Positions 25,791 to 35,787 are shown, counted from the stretch's first letter. The stretch is 64,000 nucleotides of DNA from Talinum fruticosum (GCA_021018815.1 JAITYX010000008.1:7252001-7316000), one strand, 5' to 3'. Translations and numbers: made by a program. The notes: generated by a model from the letters alone, not told the origin.

Positions 25791-27046
25791 AATTGTAATT
25801 TCAAGCTCAACTCTAACCTAACTCCCTCTTCCCCCTCATTCTGTCATTAGCCTCCTTCAGGCGGTCCTGCCGTCTCTCATTCACCCCTTTCTCATTCACG
25901 CCTCTCTCGGTCTTTGCTCCGGGCTTCCTCTCTCCGGCTCCCTCTCTGCCATCGCTGGGCTTTCTCTCTCTGGCTCTCACTCTCCATCTTCCTCATCGCT
26001 CGTTCTTGCTCTTGCTCTTCGGCTGTCTCACGCTCTCCAGCTACCTCTCTTCTGTTGCTGGGCTCTCTCTCTCTCTCTCTTCGGACTCACTCTCCATCTT
26101 CGTCATCGGGTCGTTCTTGCTCTTGCTCTCCGGATCCCTTTCGCTCTGCCATTGCTGGGCTATTTTTCTGTGGCTCTCACTCTCACTCTCCATCTTCCTC
26201 TCCGGCTCGTTCTTGCTCTTACTATCCGGTCCACCTTTGTTATCCGGCTTCCTCTCGCTCTCTCCATCGTTTTTGGGTATGTTCAATTACATTTATGTTT
26301 TATGTTTCGAGAGGAAAGATTCAGATATATGTAATAATGTGAGGAGCCCATAACATCTAAAATCCGAATAGCTCTGTGCTCTGTTCCTCTGTGCATCCCC
26401 TGTATTCTCTCCTTCTAGGTTTCTCTCTCTTTATCTGTTGATTATATGGTATTTTACTTTTTAAATTGTGAGTTTGGATGGAGTTAAATGTGTGCTGATT
26501 TGTGAATTTTTGCTATGTAAATCGAGGATAGAAGATTCTATCAAATTATGCTTGGATGCTTGAACTTCTACATCTCATCTACAGATTATAAACGAAAAAA
26601 AAGCTCCATTTACATAGTTCTTTTAAGCTTAAATCGAAACAAAGAAATAACGATGGGAAATGGTTACCAAATCAAAACAAAGAAAAAAAAAGGAAATTGG
26701 TGACCGAATGAAACAAATTTACACGGCGGAGATGGAGCAACAACAGTGTTGAGCGACTGGACCCATCCCTTCAGAGCCGCTGTAGGAAGATATTTGCAGA
26801 AGATTGAATCTGATTTATGAATATAATTAGAATTTAGAGAAAGAGAGATCATAGAGGGTAGGACGGGAGAAATGGAGTAATTGAAGTTGCAGATTGTGAA
26901 ACTGACGTGAGAGATGGAGAGGGGGAGGGAGGGAGAGCAAGAGAGAGTAAAATAACTGATAAATACTATACTTACAATTTTATCCTTATAATTTAAACTA
27001 ATAAAGGGGTAAATATGGTAACTCAAAATTTATACAGCACTTGAAC
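25791..27046. repeat. Most complete member of the AT-rich/CT-core repeat family
   Basis: It begins near CTCAACTCTAACCTAACTCC and runs through a CT-rich block (25900-26280) containing three to four degenerate ~80-bp repeats. These are marked by TGCTGGGCT, CTCACTCTCCATCTTC and TCGTTCTTGCTCTT. A GA-rich segment (26835-26955) and AAAGGGGTAAATATGG with TTTATACAGCAC at 27003-27040 follow. Its last part, ending in TATATAACATAGATAGATA, forms the left edge of the tandem array. Long open frames here are Ser/Leu-rich low complexity and are not called as genes. Confidence 0.5.
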
Positions 27047-27450
27047 CATGTTTCCTTTATATATAACATAGATAGATAAAAAGCTAGTAGATCGTATCGG
27101 CACAATTTAAGTATAATTGACGAGTTCTCTAATAATATTGTAGAGGTAAAGGTAATTAATCTATCGTAAAAAAAAAAAATAATAATAAAAGTTGATTCTC
27201 GACCTCCTCCCATATAGGTTTCTATTTTTATCATATGTAATCGGATACTATCAAAATAAATCTCACTCAATAAATAGGACATATTCGCTTGTTAATGATG
27301 ATACTATGAAACGAAATCTCACTCAATGAATAGACTTTTAACTGGCTTGCTAATTACTTGTTAATTGTCTAGATGTGAACTCACTGCCCCAAAGAAGTTT
27401 GGAAATTCTTTTGTGAGAATGTCATAATTCGTAAGCTAAGCATGCACATG

Positions 27451-27509
27451 TGACGAGTTATGAGTTATGAGTTATGAGTCATGAGTGATGAGTGATGAGT
27501 GATGATAGG
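27451..27509. repeat. Heptanucleotide repeat just upstream of the U4 USE (unit 1)
   Basis: About eight units of the pattern NAYGAGT lie immediately before the USE. Unit 1 has TATGAGT and CATGAGT variants. Units 2-6 instead have three GACGAGT followed by GATGAGT copies (for example 31935-31983). The position ahead of an snRNA promoter is constant, but no role is known. Confidence 0.7.
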
Positions 27510-27519
27510 TACAAATGTT

Positions 27520-27530
27520 GTCCCACATCG
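27520..27530 (+). promoter_or_regulatory. USE of the U4 gene, unit 1
   Basis: GTCCCACATCG is an exact match to the plant snRNA upstream sequence element RTCCCACATCG, at -75 to -65 of the U4 start, its normal place. The expected TATA near -31 reads only TTCAAAAG; a TATAAAA lies at 27585-27591, too close to the start to be typical. The same arrangement recurs in all six units. Confidence 0.85.
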
Positions 27531-27594
27531 AAAGGATCGAAATATTCTTGAACTCCAAACGTTCAAAAGGTGCCACAAATTTTCTATAAAAATA

Positions 27595-27752
27595 ATCTTT
27601 GCGCTTGGGGCAATGACGCAGCTAGTGAGGTAATAAGCCGAGGCACGTCAATTGCTTGGTTGAAAACTATTTCCAAACCCCCTCATCGGCCCGGGCTTGA
27701 CCTTGGCCGTTGAGAATTTCTGGAAGGGCTCCTTCGAAGAGGGTAAAGCCCT
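27595..27752 (+). ncRNA. U4 spliceosomal RNA, unit 1
   Basis: U4 pairs with U6 in the U4/U6.U5 tri-snRNP and is released on spliceosome activation. The 5' end ATCTTTGCGCTTGGGGCAAT (U6-pairing stem II) is followed by the 5' stem-loop with its K-turn (GTGAGG and CCGAGG, the 15.5K/SNU13 site). Then come GGTTGAAAACTATTTCC (stem I side), the central hairpin, an Sm-type site AATTTCTGG near 27715, and a terminal hairpin AGGGCT/AGCCCT. A 3'-box match CA-N5-AGTCCGA lies at 27754-27767. This copy differs from the others: an extra G before CCGAGG, GCACG for GCGCG in the 5' stem, and GCTTGG for GCTGG. It may therefore be the least functional copy. Confidence 0.85.
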
Positions 27753-28190
27753 ACAATTCAAGTCCGATATTTGATAAAAGCCTTGAGGCCGAAGTTCTTA
27801 TTTAAAGATTAGAAGTAAGACATAAATGAAAGATGATATATAATATTTCTTCCGGAATTGTGGGAAGTTCTTACAATAAATTGAGGGGATAGACAAAGCT
27901 CTGCTATGACCAGTGCAGACTGGTACTCGGTATTAAGAGGCACAAAAATTCTGTCCCTTCTACGTCCTCATTTGATTCTCGAGCTAATACCAATCCTCAA
28001 GCGAAGTGATGATAGAGTCCTGCTTTGTTTGACATTTCCATTTTGTATTTTGTTTTGTTGCTTTGCGATTTTGTAACTAATGTGCGCCACCTGTTCGATG
28101 AAATGCCCGAGTGAACTTATTCGCTGCTTTGGAGTTTGTACTTGGTTGTAGAGAGGTTACAAGTTTCTTGCTTGGAAGTCGGAAATCACC

Positions 28191-30111
28191 ATGGATGTGG
28201 GGCATGTTTGTCCGGATGGTAATGTCGATGCGGTAGAGTTCCGCCCTCACGAGGGGTTCCGAACATTCTATGTGCTTGTACATACACCTTGCAGGAGGGT
28301 GACCAACCAAGTCGGTCGGGGGACATCTCGTTGTTCGATATTGATGCTAAAAGTCGCGGCCTCAATCTGTTTCATCGGGTTGAAACCGCTGGTATCTTCG
28401 ATATCAAGTGGAACCCGGTTCGGGACTCTGCAACTCCTTTGCTTGCTCAAGGCGATGCTGATGGGTTTGTGAGGATTCATAGCCTAGAGTGCTCGGGTGG
28501 ATCGACATTGACAGGTTTATACTTTTTCACCTTATTGCTTGGTAATCTCTGTTCTTGTACGAGGTGATTTGGATGTACTTCAGTTTGTTTGGTTAGTCAT
28601 AGCTCTGTGAACTTTACTATCTCCGGGGAATCGCAATGATCCGAATTGTTGTGATAGAAAAATATTCAAATATGAGTTAATAGTTTAGTATGATTTAGAA
28701 CCACTGAACTTGCATGATTAGACAGGAACCACTAGGTAAACAATTTGGATCGGTGATCCAAACAACCATGAGAAAGCAAAATGTCTATTTTAAAGGATTG
28801 GATCTAAACGTGTTTTTTGTTTATTAACATTGCTAGAAGTGTCACAACTCATGCTTTGTCAAGCAAGGAAACTAAATGAAGTTCTCCTTGACTCGGATGT
28901 GAATCAATGTTAGTCATGATCGGAAGTCGGTTTGCACCCAGTGGCACCTAAATATTGATTTGATTTGCCACCTGGTGAGTGTTTTACTCTTATGACATTA
29001 AGAGACTAATGCGAAATAAAATTTGATCGAAAGCAATCTGGAAATGTCTTGGTCCTTCCTATTTGGTTGGGTTAATTTCGTTAGTTTTGTTGTGCAAAAT
29101 TTTTCATCTTCGATTGAGGGGTATGTTAGTTTTTGTTCTATACCAAATACTCTTTGATCCGCAAAATGCTTTTCTCTATTGATCGAGCATGATCTTTTCA
29201 TCGAGTAAACCATGTTTCTACTAGAAACTGGTTGAAGCTTTGCGGCATGTTATGATGAGAGGTCCGAATTTGTTCAGCAGAGGCAATATTTGATAAGTTT
29301 TTCCAATTCCTCCCAGATTTGAGTTTAAGCTGTACTATTGAGATTTTTAACTGCTGAAGGTTCTAAATGTGTCTTTGTTATTGCGAGAGACCGTAGTAAA
29401 AGAGAAGCGATGAGTGTTCATGTTAGCTCTGCAATGTGCCTTTACTTGGATTGGAACCCTATAGCCACATCAATAGCGGTTGGCCTTTCGATGGATCCGT
29501 GTCTATAGCATACGTTGCGAGAATCCCAGCTTAGTATAGAGCTACAATGGAAAGCTCACGAATTTGAGCTATGGGCGGCTTCATTTGATACACACCAACC
29601 AAATATAGTCTATACGGGCTCGGATGATCTGCAAATTCACCTGGCTGGGATTTAAGAGAAGGGTCGTCAATGCCAACATTTCAGAATTCAAAGGTTCACA
29701 AAATGGGCATTTGTTGCATTGTGAAAAACCCCAATGATCCGCACACTTTACTTGACCAGCTGCTATGATGAACACTTGAGGGTATGGGATGTGAGATCAA
29801 TCTCAAAGCCTGTGAATGAAACTTCGTTTGCACGGGAGGCGGAGTTTGGAGGATTAAGTATCATCCTTTTGTTAAGGACCTCATCTTGGCAGCTTGTATG
29901 CATAATGGATTTGCCATTGCCAAAGTAAACAATCGAGAACCCGGAGGTGGTTGAGACATACAACAAACACGGGTCACTTGCCTATGGAGCGGATTGGCGA
30001 GAGATGTAGATTAGAGCGGGAGGGCAAGAAAGAAAGTAATGTGGTGGCTACTTGCTCATTTTATGACAGTCGCTTCGGGTTTGGATTCTCGAGAAGGATA
30101 TTCTTGCTTGA
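28191..30111 (+). CDS. DPH7: DPH7-like WD40 gene (diphthine methylesterase), unit 1; frame broken as read
   Basis: DPH7 removes the methyl ester from diphthine on elongation factor 2, the step before the final amidation that makes diphthamide. It is a soluble WD40 propeller protein. Exon 1 (28191-28514) starts MDVGHVCPDGNVDAVEF and contains YTLQEGDQPSRSG, GIFDIKWNPVRDS and DADGFVRIHSLECSGG; it ends at a good donor AG/GTTTAT. After an intron of about 870 bp, exon 2 (from about 29388) encodes LYLDWNPIATSIAVGL, WKAHEFELWAASFDTHQPN, VYTGSDD, RVWDVRSISKPVNETSF, GVWRIKYHPF, LAACMHNGFAIAKV, AYGADW, VVATCSFYD and a C-terminal VWIPEKDILA-stop. The parts match plant DPH7 homologues end to end (about 345 residues). 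Frame problems include GTTCCGAAC for GTTCCGGAAC, the acceptor read GCGAG for GCAG, and CTTTCGATGG for CTTTCCGATGG. The family call is strong; whether this copy is functional is unresolved. Confidence 0.75.
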
Positions 30112-30765
30112 TGCATTAGTTTTGAATGTGTCGGCTGATATCTTCAAATACACCGACATTTGTTGCTTTTCAAAAGTTTCATTCACTCCATGACTGGGTT
30201 TGATGATTGGAACGAGCATTTTTGCTTTTCTATATATTCTTTGTTTTATGAGATATGGATTTCTTCTTCGGTTTTTATGTGATTGTTGTTTTTATCTCGT
30301 CATTTGTTCCCAAGATAACAAGTGGTTGGCAACACTTCTTTGAAAACTCTCCAAATGTAAACTCGTATCATGATTAATATAAAGTGTCATAAGGGGCAAA
30401 AAGACGGAGTTACAAAAATATGAAGTCATCCACCCGTCTTTTGATAGGTTCAATAATCCTCTGTCTCGGTGTAAATGATTGTTTGGGGAGATGGACTGAA
30501 ACTTTCACATTGACTAAAAAAGCACTTAATTTGGACACATCCAATCTAATAAACCAAAACCAAGAAAGCGTGACTTAAATGGGGGTAAGTTTCAAAGACT
30601 TGGGAACTACACTTCCCATGTTAAGGGTGTGTAAGATAAGCCTTCCTACGCATAATTGGGGTTGGGGATAGATGACGTATCTTTATAGTGACTCGAATGG
30701 TAAACTTGAACAGATAGTTTGGCCAAAATGTACTGTTCGCACGAGTTTATAAGCTCTCTCCACGA

Positions 30766-30776
30766 GTCCCACATCG
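30766..30776 (+). promoter_or_regulatory. USE of the U2-like unit, unit 1
   Basis: GTCCCACATCG lies at -76 to -66 of the U2-like start. A TATA-like AATAAAT at 30809-30815 begins 33 bp after the USE, the spacing of plant RNA polymerase II snRNA promoters. Of the three promoters in the unit this one has the best TATA. Confidence 0.7.
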
Positions 30777-30841
30777 GTAAAAGAATAAACACGTCGAGTA
30801 AATAGAGAAATAAATTTCAAACGCCGGCGCCCAAACAAAGC

Positions 30842-30868
30842 ATGCCTATTTCGGTCCTTTGGCTAAGA
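30842..30868 (+). pseudogene. U2 snRNA-like 5' fragment behind an intact snRNA promoter, unit 1
   Basis: ATGCCTATTTCGGTCCTTTG followed by GCTAAGA matches 22 of the first 27 bases of U2 snRNA without a gap. The similarity then stops. The branch-site pairing sequence GTAGTA, the Sm site and the 3' hairpins of U2 are absent. The start lies where transcription from the upstream USE/TATA should begin, so a chimeric RNA (27 nt of U2 plus unrelated sequence) could be made. Downstream is AAG-rich sequence with a Lys-rich open frame (MAKNIDQNLPKGKGKSRKDD in some units) of unknown meaning. Confidence 0.55.
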
Positions 30869-31239
30869 ATATAGATCAAAATCTTCCGAAAGGTAAAGGG
30901 AAAAGCAGAAAAGACGACAAAATCATACAATGCTTGGCATGTATAATTGAAGTTAAAGTAGCTTGTTCTTTTGAATCACCAAGCGAAAAGCGAAAGGCAA
31001 AGGGAAAAGCAGACGGATGATCAACATTGTTGCTGCTAGACGTCTTCGTCCGATCAAGGAGGAGCTCATTGGGCTGTGAGTATGACAATGGGAAGGACGA
31101 GTAGATTTGATAGGCACAAAAGAATAACATATCACCTAAATGACCGTAACGAGATTCGAGTCTCTCACTTGTTAATGTCATGGTTATAATGGGCCGAAGA
31201 GTGCGAGTACTATTCCGGAGTTATAGAATGGGATTAGTT

Positions 31240-31250
31240 GTCCCACATCG
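31240..31250 (+). promoter_or_regulatory. USE of the U12 gene, unit 1
   Basis: GTCCCACATCG lies exactly 76 bp before the U12 start. The region near -31 reads CACAAATTC, so the TATA element is weak or degenerate. Confidence 0.8.
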
Positions 31251-31315
31251 GAAAAACAAGCGAAGGAGGCAACCGTAGAGAAGCACAAATTCCCGTTTCG
31301 ACACTTCTAACAAAT

Positions 31316-31486
31316 TGCCTTAAACTAATGAGTAAGGAAAACAATGCGGGCGGTGAAAGTCGACCGCAGCGCCATTGAAAATACGAGTTTTGGTGTGCAA
31401 GAATTTTTCGAAGGGGTCAAGGCTGGCCGAGTGTTGACGCCGCTTACTTTCGCGAGAACTCGCTCGTGTAGGCCTCCCAATCCCCA
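31316..31486 (+). ncRNA. U12 minor-spliceosomal RNA, unit 1
   Basis: U12 recognises the branch site of U12-type introns, as U2 does in the major spliceosome. The 5' end TGCCTTAAACTAATGAGTAA followed by GGAAAA is the near-invariant U12 5' region, including the branch-site pairing element. Next is a GC-rich hairpin (CAATG, GCGGT ... ACCGC, CATTG), a second stem, an Sm site AATTTTTCG at about 31409, and a long terminal stem-loop ending near CCCC at 31486. The length of about 171 nt is right for plant U12. It is the last locus of the unit; the next U4 promoter begins about 510 bp downstream. The sequence identity is clear; the 3' end is estimated. Confidence 0.92.
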
Positions 31487-32070
31487 CAAATCCAATAGAA
31501 AATTTAATATGTGGTCATTTATGAAGGGAATCATGTTCCCTTTATATATAACATAGATAGATAAAAAGCTAGTAGATCGTATTGGCACAATTTAAGTATA
31601 ATTGACAAAGTTCTCTAATAATATTGTAGAGGTAAAGGTAGTTAATCTATCGTAAAAAATAAATAAATAAACGTTAATTCTCGGCCTCCTCCCATATAGG
31701 TTTCTATTTTTATCATATGTAATCGAGATACTATCAAAATAAATCTCACTCAATAAATAGGACATATTCACTTGTTAATGATGATACTATGAAACAAAAT
31801 CTCACTCAATGAATAGACTTTTAATTGGCTTGCTAATTACTTGTTAATTGTCTAGATGTGAACTCACTGCCCCAAAGAAGTTTGGAAATTCTTTTATGAG
31901 AATGTCATAATTCATAAGCTAAGCATGCACATGTGACGAGTGACGAGTGACGAGTGATGAGTGATGAGTGATGAGTGATGATAGGTACAAATGTTGTCCC
32001 ACATCGAAAGGATCGAAATATTCTTGAACTCTAAACGTTCAAAAGGTGCCACAAATTTTCTATAAAAATC

Positions 32071-32226
32071 ATCTTTGCGCTTGGGGCAATGACGCAGCTA
32101 GTGAGGTAATAAGCGAGGCGCGTCAATTGCTGGTTGAAAACTATTTCCAAACCCCCTCATCGTCCCGGGCTTGACCTTGGCCGTTGAGAATTTCTAGAAG
32201 GGCTCATTCGAAGAGGGTAAAGCCCT
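32071..32226 (+). ncRNA. U4 spliceosomal RNA, unit 2
   Basis: Starts ATCTTTGCGCTTGGGG, 75 bp after the start of the USE at 31996-32006. The K-turn side reads AAGCGAGG where units 3 and 6 read AACCGAGG. The 5' stem GACGC/GCGTC is intact, unlike unit 1. The Sm-type site is AATTTCTAG, with A in place of the usual purine G of unit 1. The 3' hairpin AGGGCT/AGCCCT is retained. Confidence 0.87.
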
Positions 32227-32665
32227 ACAATTCAAGTCCGATATTTGATAAAAGCCTTGAGGCCGAAGTTCTTATTTAAAGATTAGAAGTAAGACATAAA
32301 TGAAAGATGATATATAATATTTCTTCCGGAAATTGTAGGAAGTTCTTACAATAAATTGAGGGGATAGACAAAGCTCTGCTATGACCGAGTGCAGACTGGT
32401 ACTCGGTATTAAGAGGCACAAAAATTCTGTCCCTTCTACGTCCTCATTTGATTCTGAGCTAATACCAATCCTCAAGCGAAGTGATGATAGAGTCCTGCTT
32501 TGTTTGACATTTCCATTTTGTATTTTGTTTTGTTGTCTGCGATTTTGTAACTAATGCGCGCCACCTGTTCGATGAAATGCCCAGGTGAACTTATTTGCTC
32601 GCTTTGGAGTTTGTACTTGGTTGAAGAGAGGTTACACGTTTCTTGCTCGGAAGTCGGAAATCACC

Positions 32666-34583
32666 ATGGATGTGGGGCATGTTTGTCCGGATGGTAATGC
32701 TGATGTAGTAGAGTTCCGCCCTCACGAGGGGTTCCGGAACATTCTATGTGCTTGTACATACACCTTGCAGGAGGGTGACCAACCAAGTCGGTCGGGGGAC
32801 ATCTCGTTGTTCGATGTTGATGCTAAAAGTCACGGCCTCAATCTGTTTCATCGGGTTGAAACTGCTGGTATCTTCGATATCAAGTGGAACCCGGTTCGGG
32901 ACTCCGCAACTCCTTTGCTTGCTCAAGCCGATGCTGATGGGTTTGTGAGGATTCATAGCCTAGAGTGCTCGGGTGGATCGACATTGACGAGGTTTATACT
33001 TTTTCACTTAATTGCTAGTAATGTCTGGTCTTGTACGAGGTGATTTGGATGTACTTCACTGTTTGGTTAGTCATAGCTCGTGAACTTTACTATCTCTCGG
33101 GGAATCGCAACAGTCTGAATTGTTGTGATAGAAAAATATTCAAATATGAGTTAATAGTTTAGTATGATTTAGAACCCCGAACTTGCATGATTAGACAGAA
33201 CCACTAGGTTAACAATTTGGATCGGTGATCCAAACAACCATGAGAAAGCAAAATGTCTGTTTTAAAGGATTGGATCTAAACGTGTTTTTTGTTTATTAAC
33301 ATTGCTAGAAGCGTCACAGCTCATGCTCGTCAAGCAAGGAAACTAAATGAAGTTCTCCTTGACTCGGATGTGAATCAATGTTAGTCGTGATCGGAAGCTG
33401 GTTTGCACCCGAGTGGCACCTAAATATTGATTTGATTTGCCACCTGGTGAGTGTTTTACTCTTATGACATTAAAAGACTAATGCAGAAATAAAATTTGAT
33501 CGAAAGCAATATGGAAATGTCTTGGTCCTTCCCATTTTGGTTGGGTTAATTTCATTAGTTTTGTTGTGCAAAATTTTTCATCTTCGATTGAGGGGTATGT
33601 TAGTTTTTGTTCTATACCAAATACTCTTTGATCTACAAAATGCTTTTCTCTATTGATCAGCATGATCTTTTCATCGAGTAAACCATGTTTCTACTAGAAA
33701 CTGGTTGAAGCTTTGAGGAATGTTATGATGAGAGGTCCGAGTTTTGTTCAGCAGAGGCAACATTTGATGAGTTTGTCCAATTCCTCCCAGATTTGAGTTT
33801 AACCGTACTATTGAGATTTTTAACTGCTGAAGGTTCTAAATGTGTCTTTGTTATTGCGGAGACCGTAGTAAAAGAGAGCGAGTAGTGTTCATGTTAGCTC
33901 GCGATGTGCCTTTACTTGGATTGGAACCCTATAGCCACATCAATAGCGGTTGGCCTTTCGATGGATCCGTGTCTATAGCATCCGTTGCAGAATCCCAGCT
34001 CGAGTATAGAGCTACAATGGAAAGCTCACGAATTTGAGCTATGGGCGGCTTCATTTGATACACACCAACCAAATATAGTCTATACGGGCTCGGATGACTC
34101 GCAAATTCACTGGTTGGGATTTAAGAGAAGGGTCGTCAATGCCAACATTTCAGAATTCAAAGGTTCACAAAATGGGCATTTGTTGCATTGTGAAAAACCC
34201 CAATGATCCGCACACTTTACTCGACCGGCTGCTATGATGAACACTTGAGGGTATGGGATGTGAGATCAATCTCAAAGCCTCGTGAATGAAACTTCGTTTG
34301 CCCGGGAGGCGGAGTTTGGAGGATTAAGTATCATCCTTTTGTTAAGGACCTCATCTTGGCAGCTTGTATGCATAATGGATTTGCCATTGCCAAAGTAAAC
34401 AATCGAGAACCCAGAGGTGGTTGAGACATACAACAAACACGGGTCACTTGCCTATGGAGCAGATTGGCGAGAGATGTAGATTAGAGCGAGGAGGGCAAGA
34501 AAGAAAGTAATGTGGTGGCTACTTGCTCATTTTATGACAGGTCGCTTCGGGTTTGGATTCTCGAGAAGGATATTCTTGCTTGA
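32666..34583 (+). CDS. DPH7: DPH7-like WD40 gene, unit 2; exon 1 intact
   Basis: Exon 1 (32666 to about 32990) is open throughout, from MDVGHVCPDGNADVVEF to ECSGGSTLT: 108 codons in phase 1. The donor reads GACGAGGTTT where other units read GACAGGTTT. The exon 2 acceptor reads TTGCGGAG instead of TTGCAGAG (exon 2 from about 33860). Exon 2 keeps the recognisable blocks (WKAHEFELWAASFDTHQ, MHNGFAIAKV, the terminal stop at 34583), but several 1-2 base indels at former CAG/CTG sites put them in different frames. Confidence 0.75.
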
Positions 34584-35313
34584 TGCATTAGTTTTGAATG
34601 TGTCAGCTGATATCTTCAAATACACTCGACATTTGTTGCTTTTCAAAAGTTTCATTCACTCCATGACTGGGTTTGATGATTGGAACGAGCATTTTTGCTT
34701 TTCTATATATTCTTTGTTTTATGAGATATGGATTTCTTCTTCCGGTTTTTATGTGATTGTTGTTTTTATCTGTCATTTGTTCCCAAGATAACAAGTGGTT
34801 GGCAACACTTCTTTGAAAACTCTCCAAATGTAAACTCGTATCATGATTAATATAAAGTGTCATAAGGGGCAAAAAGACAGAGTTACAAAAATATGAAGTC
34901 ATCCACCCGTCTTTTGATAGGTTCAATAATCCTCTGTCTCGAGTGTAAATGATTGTTTGGGGAGATGGACTGAAACTTTCACATTGACTAAAAAAGCACT
35001 TAATTTGGACACATCCAATCTAATAAACCAAAACCAAGAAAGCGTGACTTAAATGGGGGTAAGTTTCAAAGACTTGGGAACTACACTTCCCATGTTAAGG
35101 GTGTGTAAGATAAGCCTTCCTACGCATAATTGGGGTTGGGGATAGATGACGTATCTTTATAGTGACTGAATGGTAAACTTGAACAGATAGTTTGGCCAAA
35201 ATGTACTGTTCGCACGAGTTTATAAGCTCTCTCCACAGTCCCACATCGGTAAAAGAATAAACACGTCGAGTAAATAGAGAAATAAATTTCAAACGCCAGC
35301 GCCCAAACAAAGC

Positions 35314-35340
35314 ATGCCTATTTCGGTCCTTTGGCTAAGA
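35314..35340 (+). pseudogene. U2-like 5' fragment with snRNA promoter, unit 2
   Basis: Same 27-nt U2-like start as in unit 1. The USE GTCCCACATCG is at 35238-35248, at -76. No U2 body follows. Confidence 0.55.
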
Positions 35341-35787
35341 ATATAGATCAAAATCTTCCGAAAGGTAAAGGGAAAAGCAGAAAAGACGACAAAATCATAC
35401 AATGCTTGGCATGTATAATTGAAGTTAAAGTAGCTTGTTCTTTTGAATCACCAAGCGAAAAGCGAAAGGCAAAGGGAAAAGCGGACGGATGATCAACATT
35501 GTTGCTGCTAGACGTCTTCGTCCGATCAAGGAGGAGCTCATTGGGCTGTGAGTATGACAATGGGAAGGACGAGTAGATTTGATAGGCACAAAAGAATAAC
35601 ATATCACCTAAATGACCGTAATGCAGATTCAGTCTCTCACTTGTTAATGTCATGGTTATAATGGGCCGAAGAGTGCGAGTACTATTCCGGAGTTATAGAA
35701 TGGGATTAGTTGTCCCACATCGGAAAAACAAGCGAAGGAGGCAACCGTAGAGAAGCACAAATTCCCGTTTCGACACTTCTAACAAAT

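Noticed and set aside
25914..26342. 142-codon plus-strand frame (Ser/Leu/Arg-rich)
   Set aside because: Lies wholly in a CT-rich minisatellite inside a dispersed repeat; frames are open on several registers because stops are rare in CT repeats.
27451..27509. CRISPR-like array
   Set aside because: A 7-bp simple repeat with no spacers, in a eukaryotic genome.
30842..31100. A complete U2 snRNA gene
   Set aside because: Only the first ~27 nt resemble U2. The GTAGTA branch-site element, Sm site and 3' hairpins are missing.
30876..31181. Minus-strand open frame of about 101 codons recurring in each unit (Ser/Phe-rich)
   Set aside because: Low-complexity shadow of the AAG-rich plus strand; its length changes between units with each indel, so it is not under coding constraint.
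31344..31588. Open frames on both strands across the U12 gene and unit junction (about 70 and 87 codons)
   Set aside because: They overlap a clear U12 snRNA, recur only because the unit is repeated, and resemble no protein family.
34603..34926. Minus-strand frame of 77-131 codons downstream of DPH7 in several units
   Set aside because: Antisense to the DPH7 3' region, with unstable length between units and no recognisable domain.
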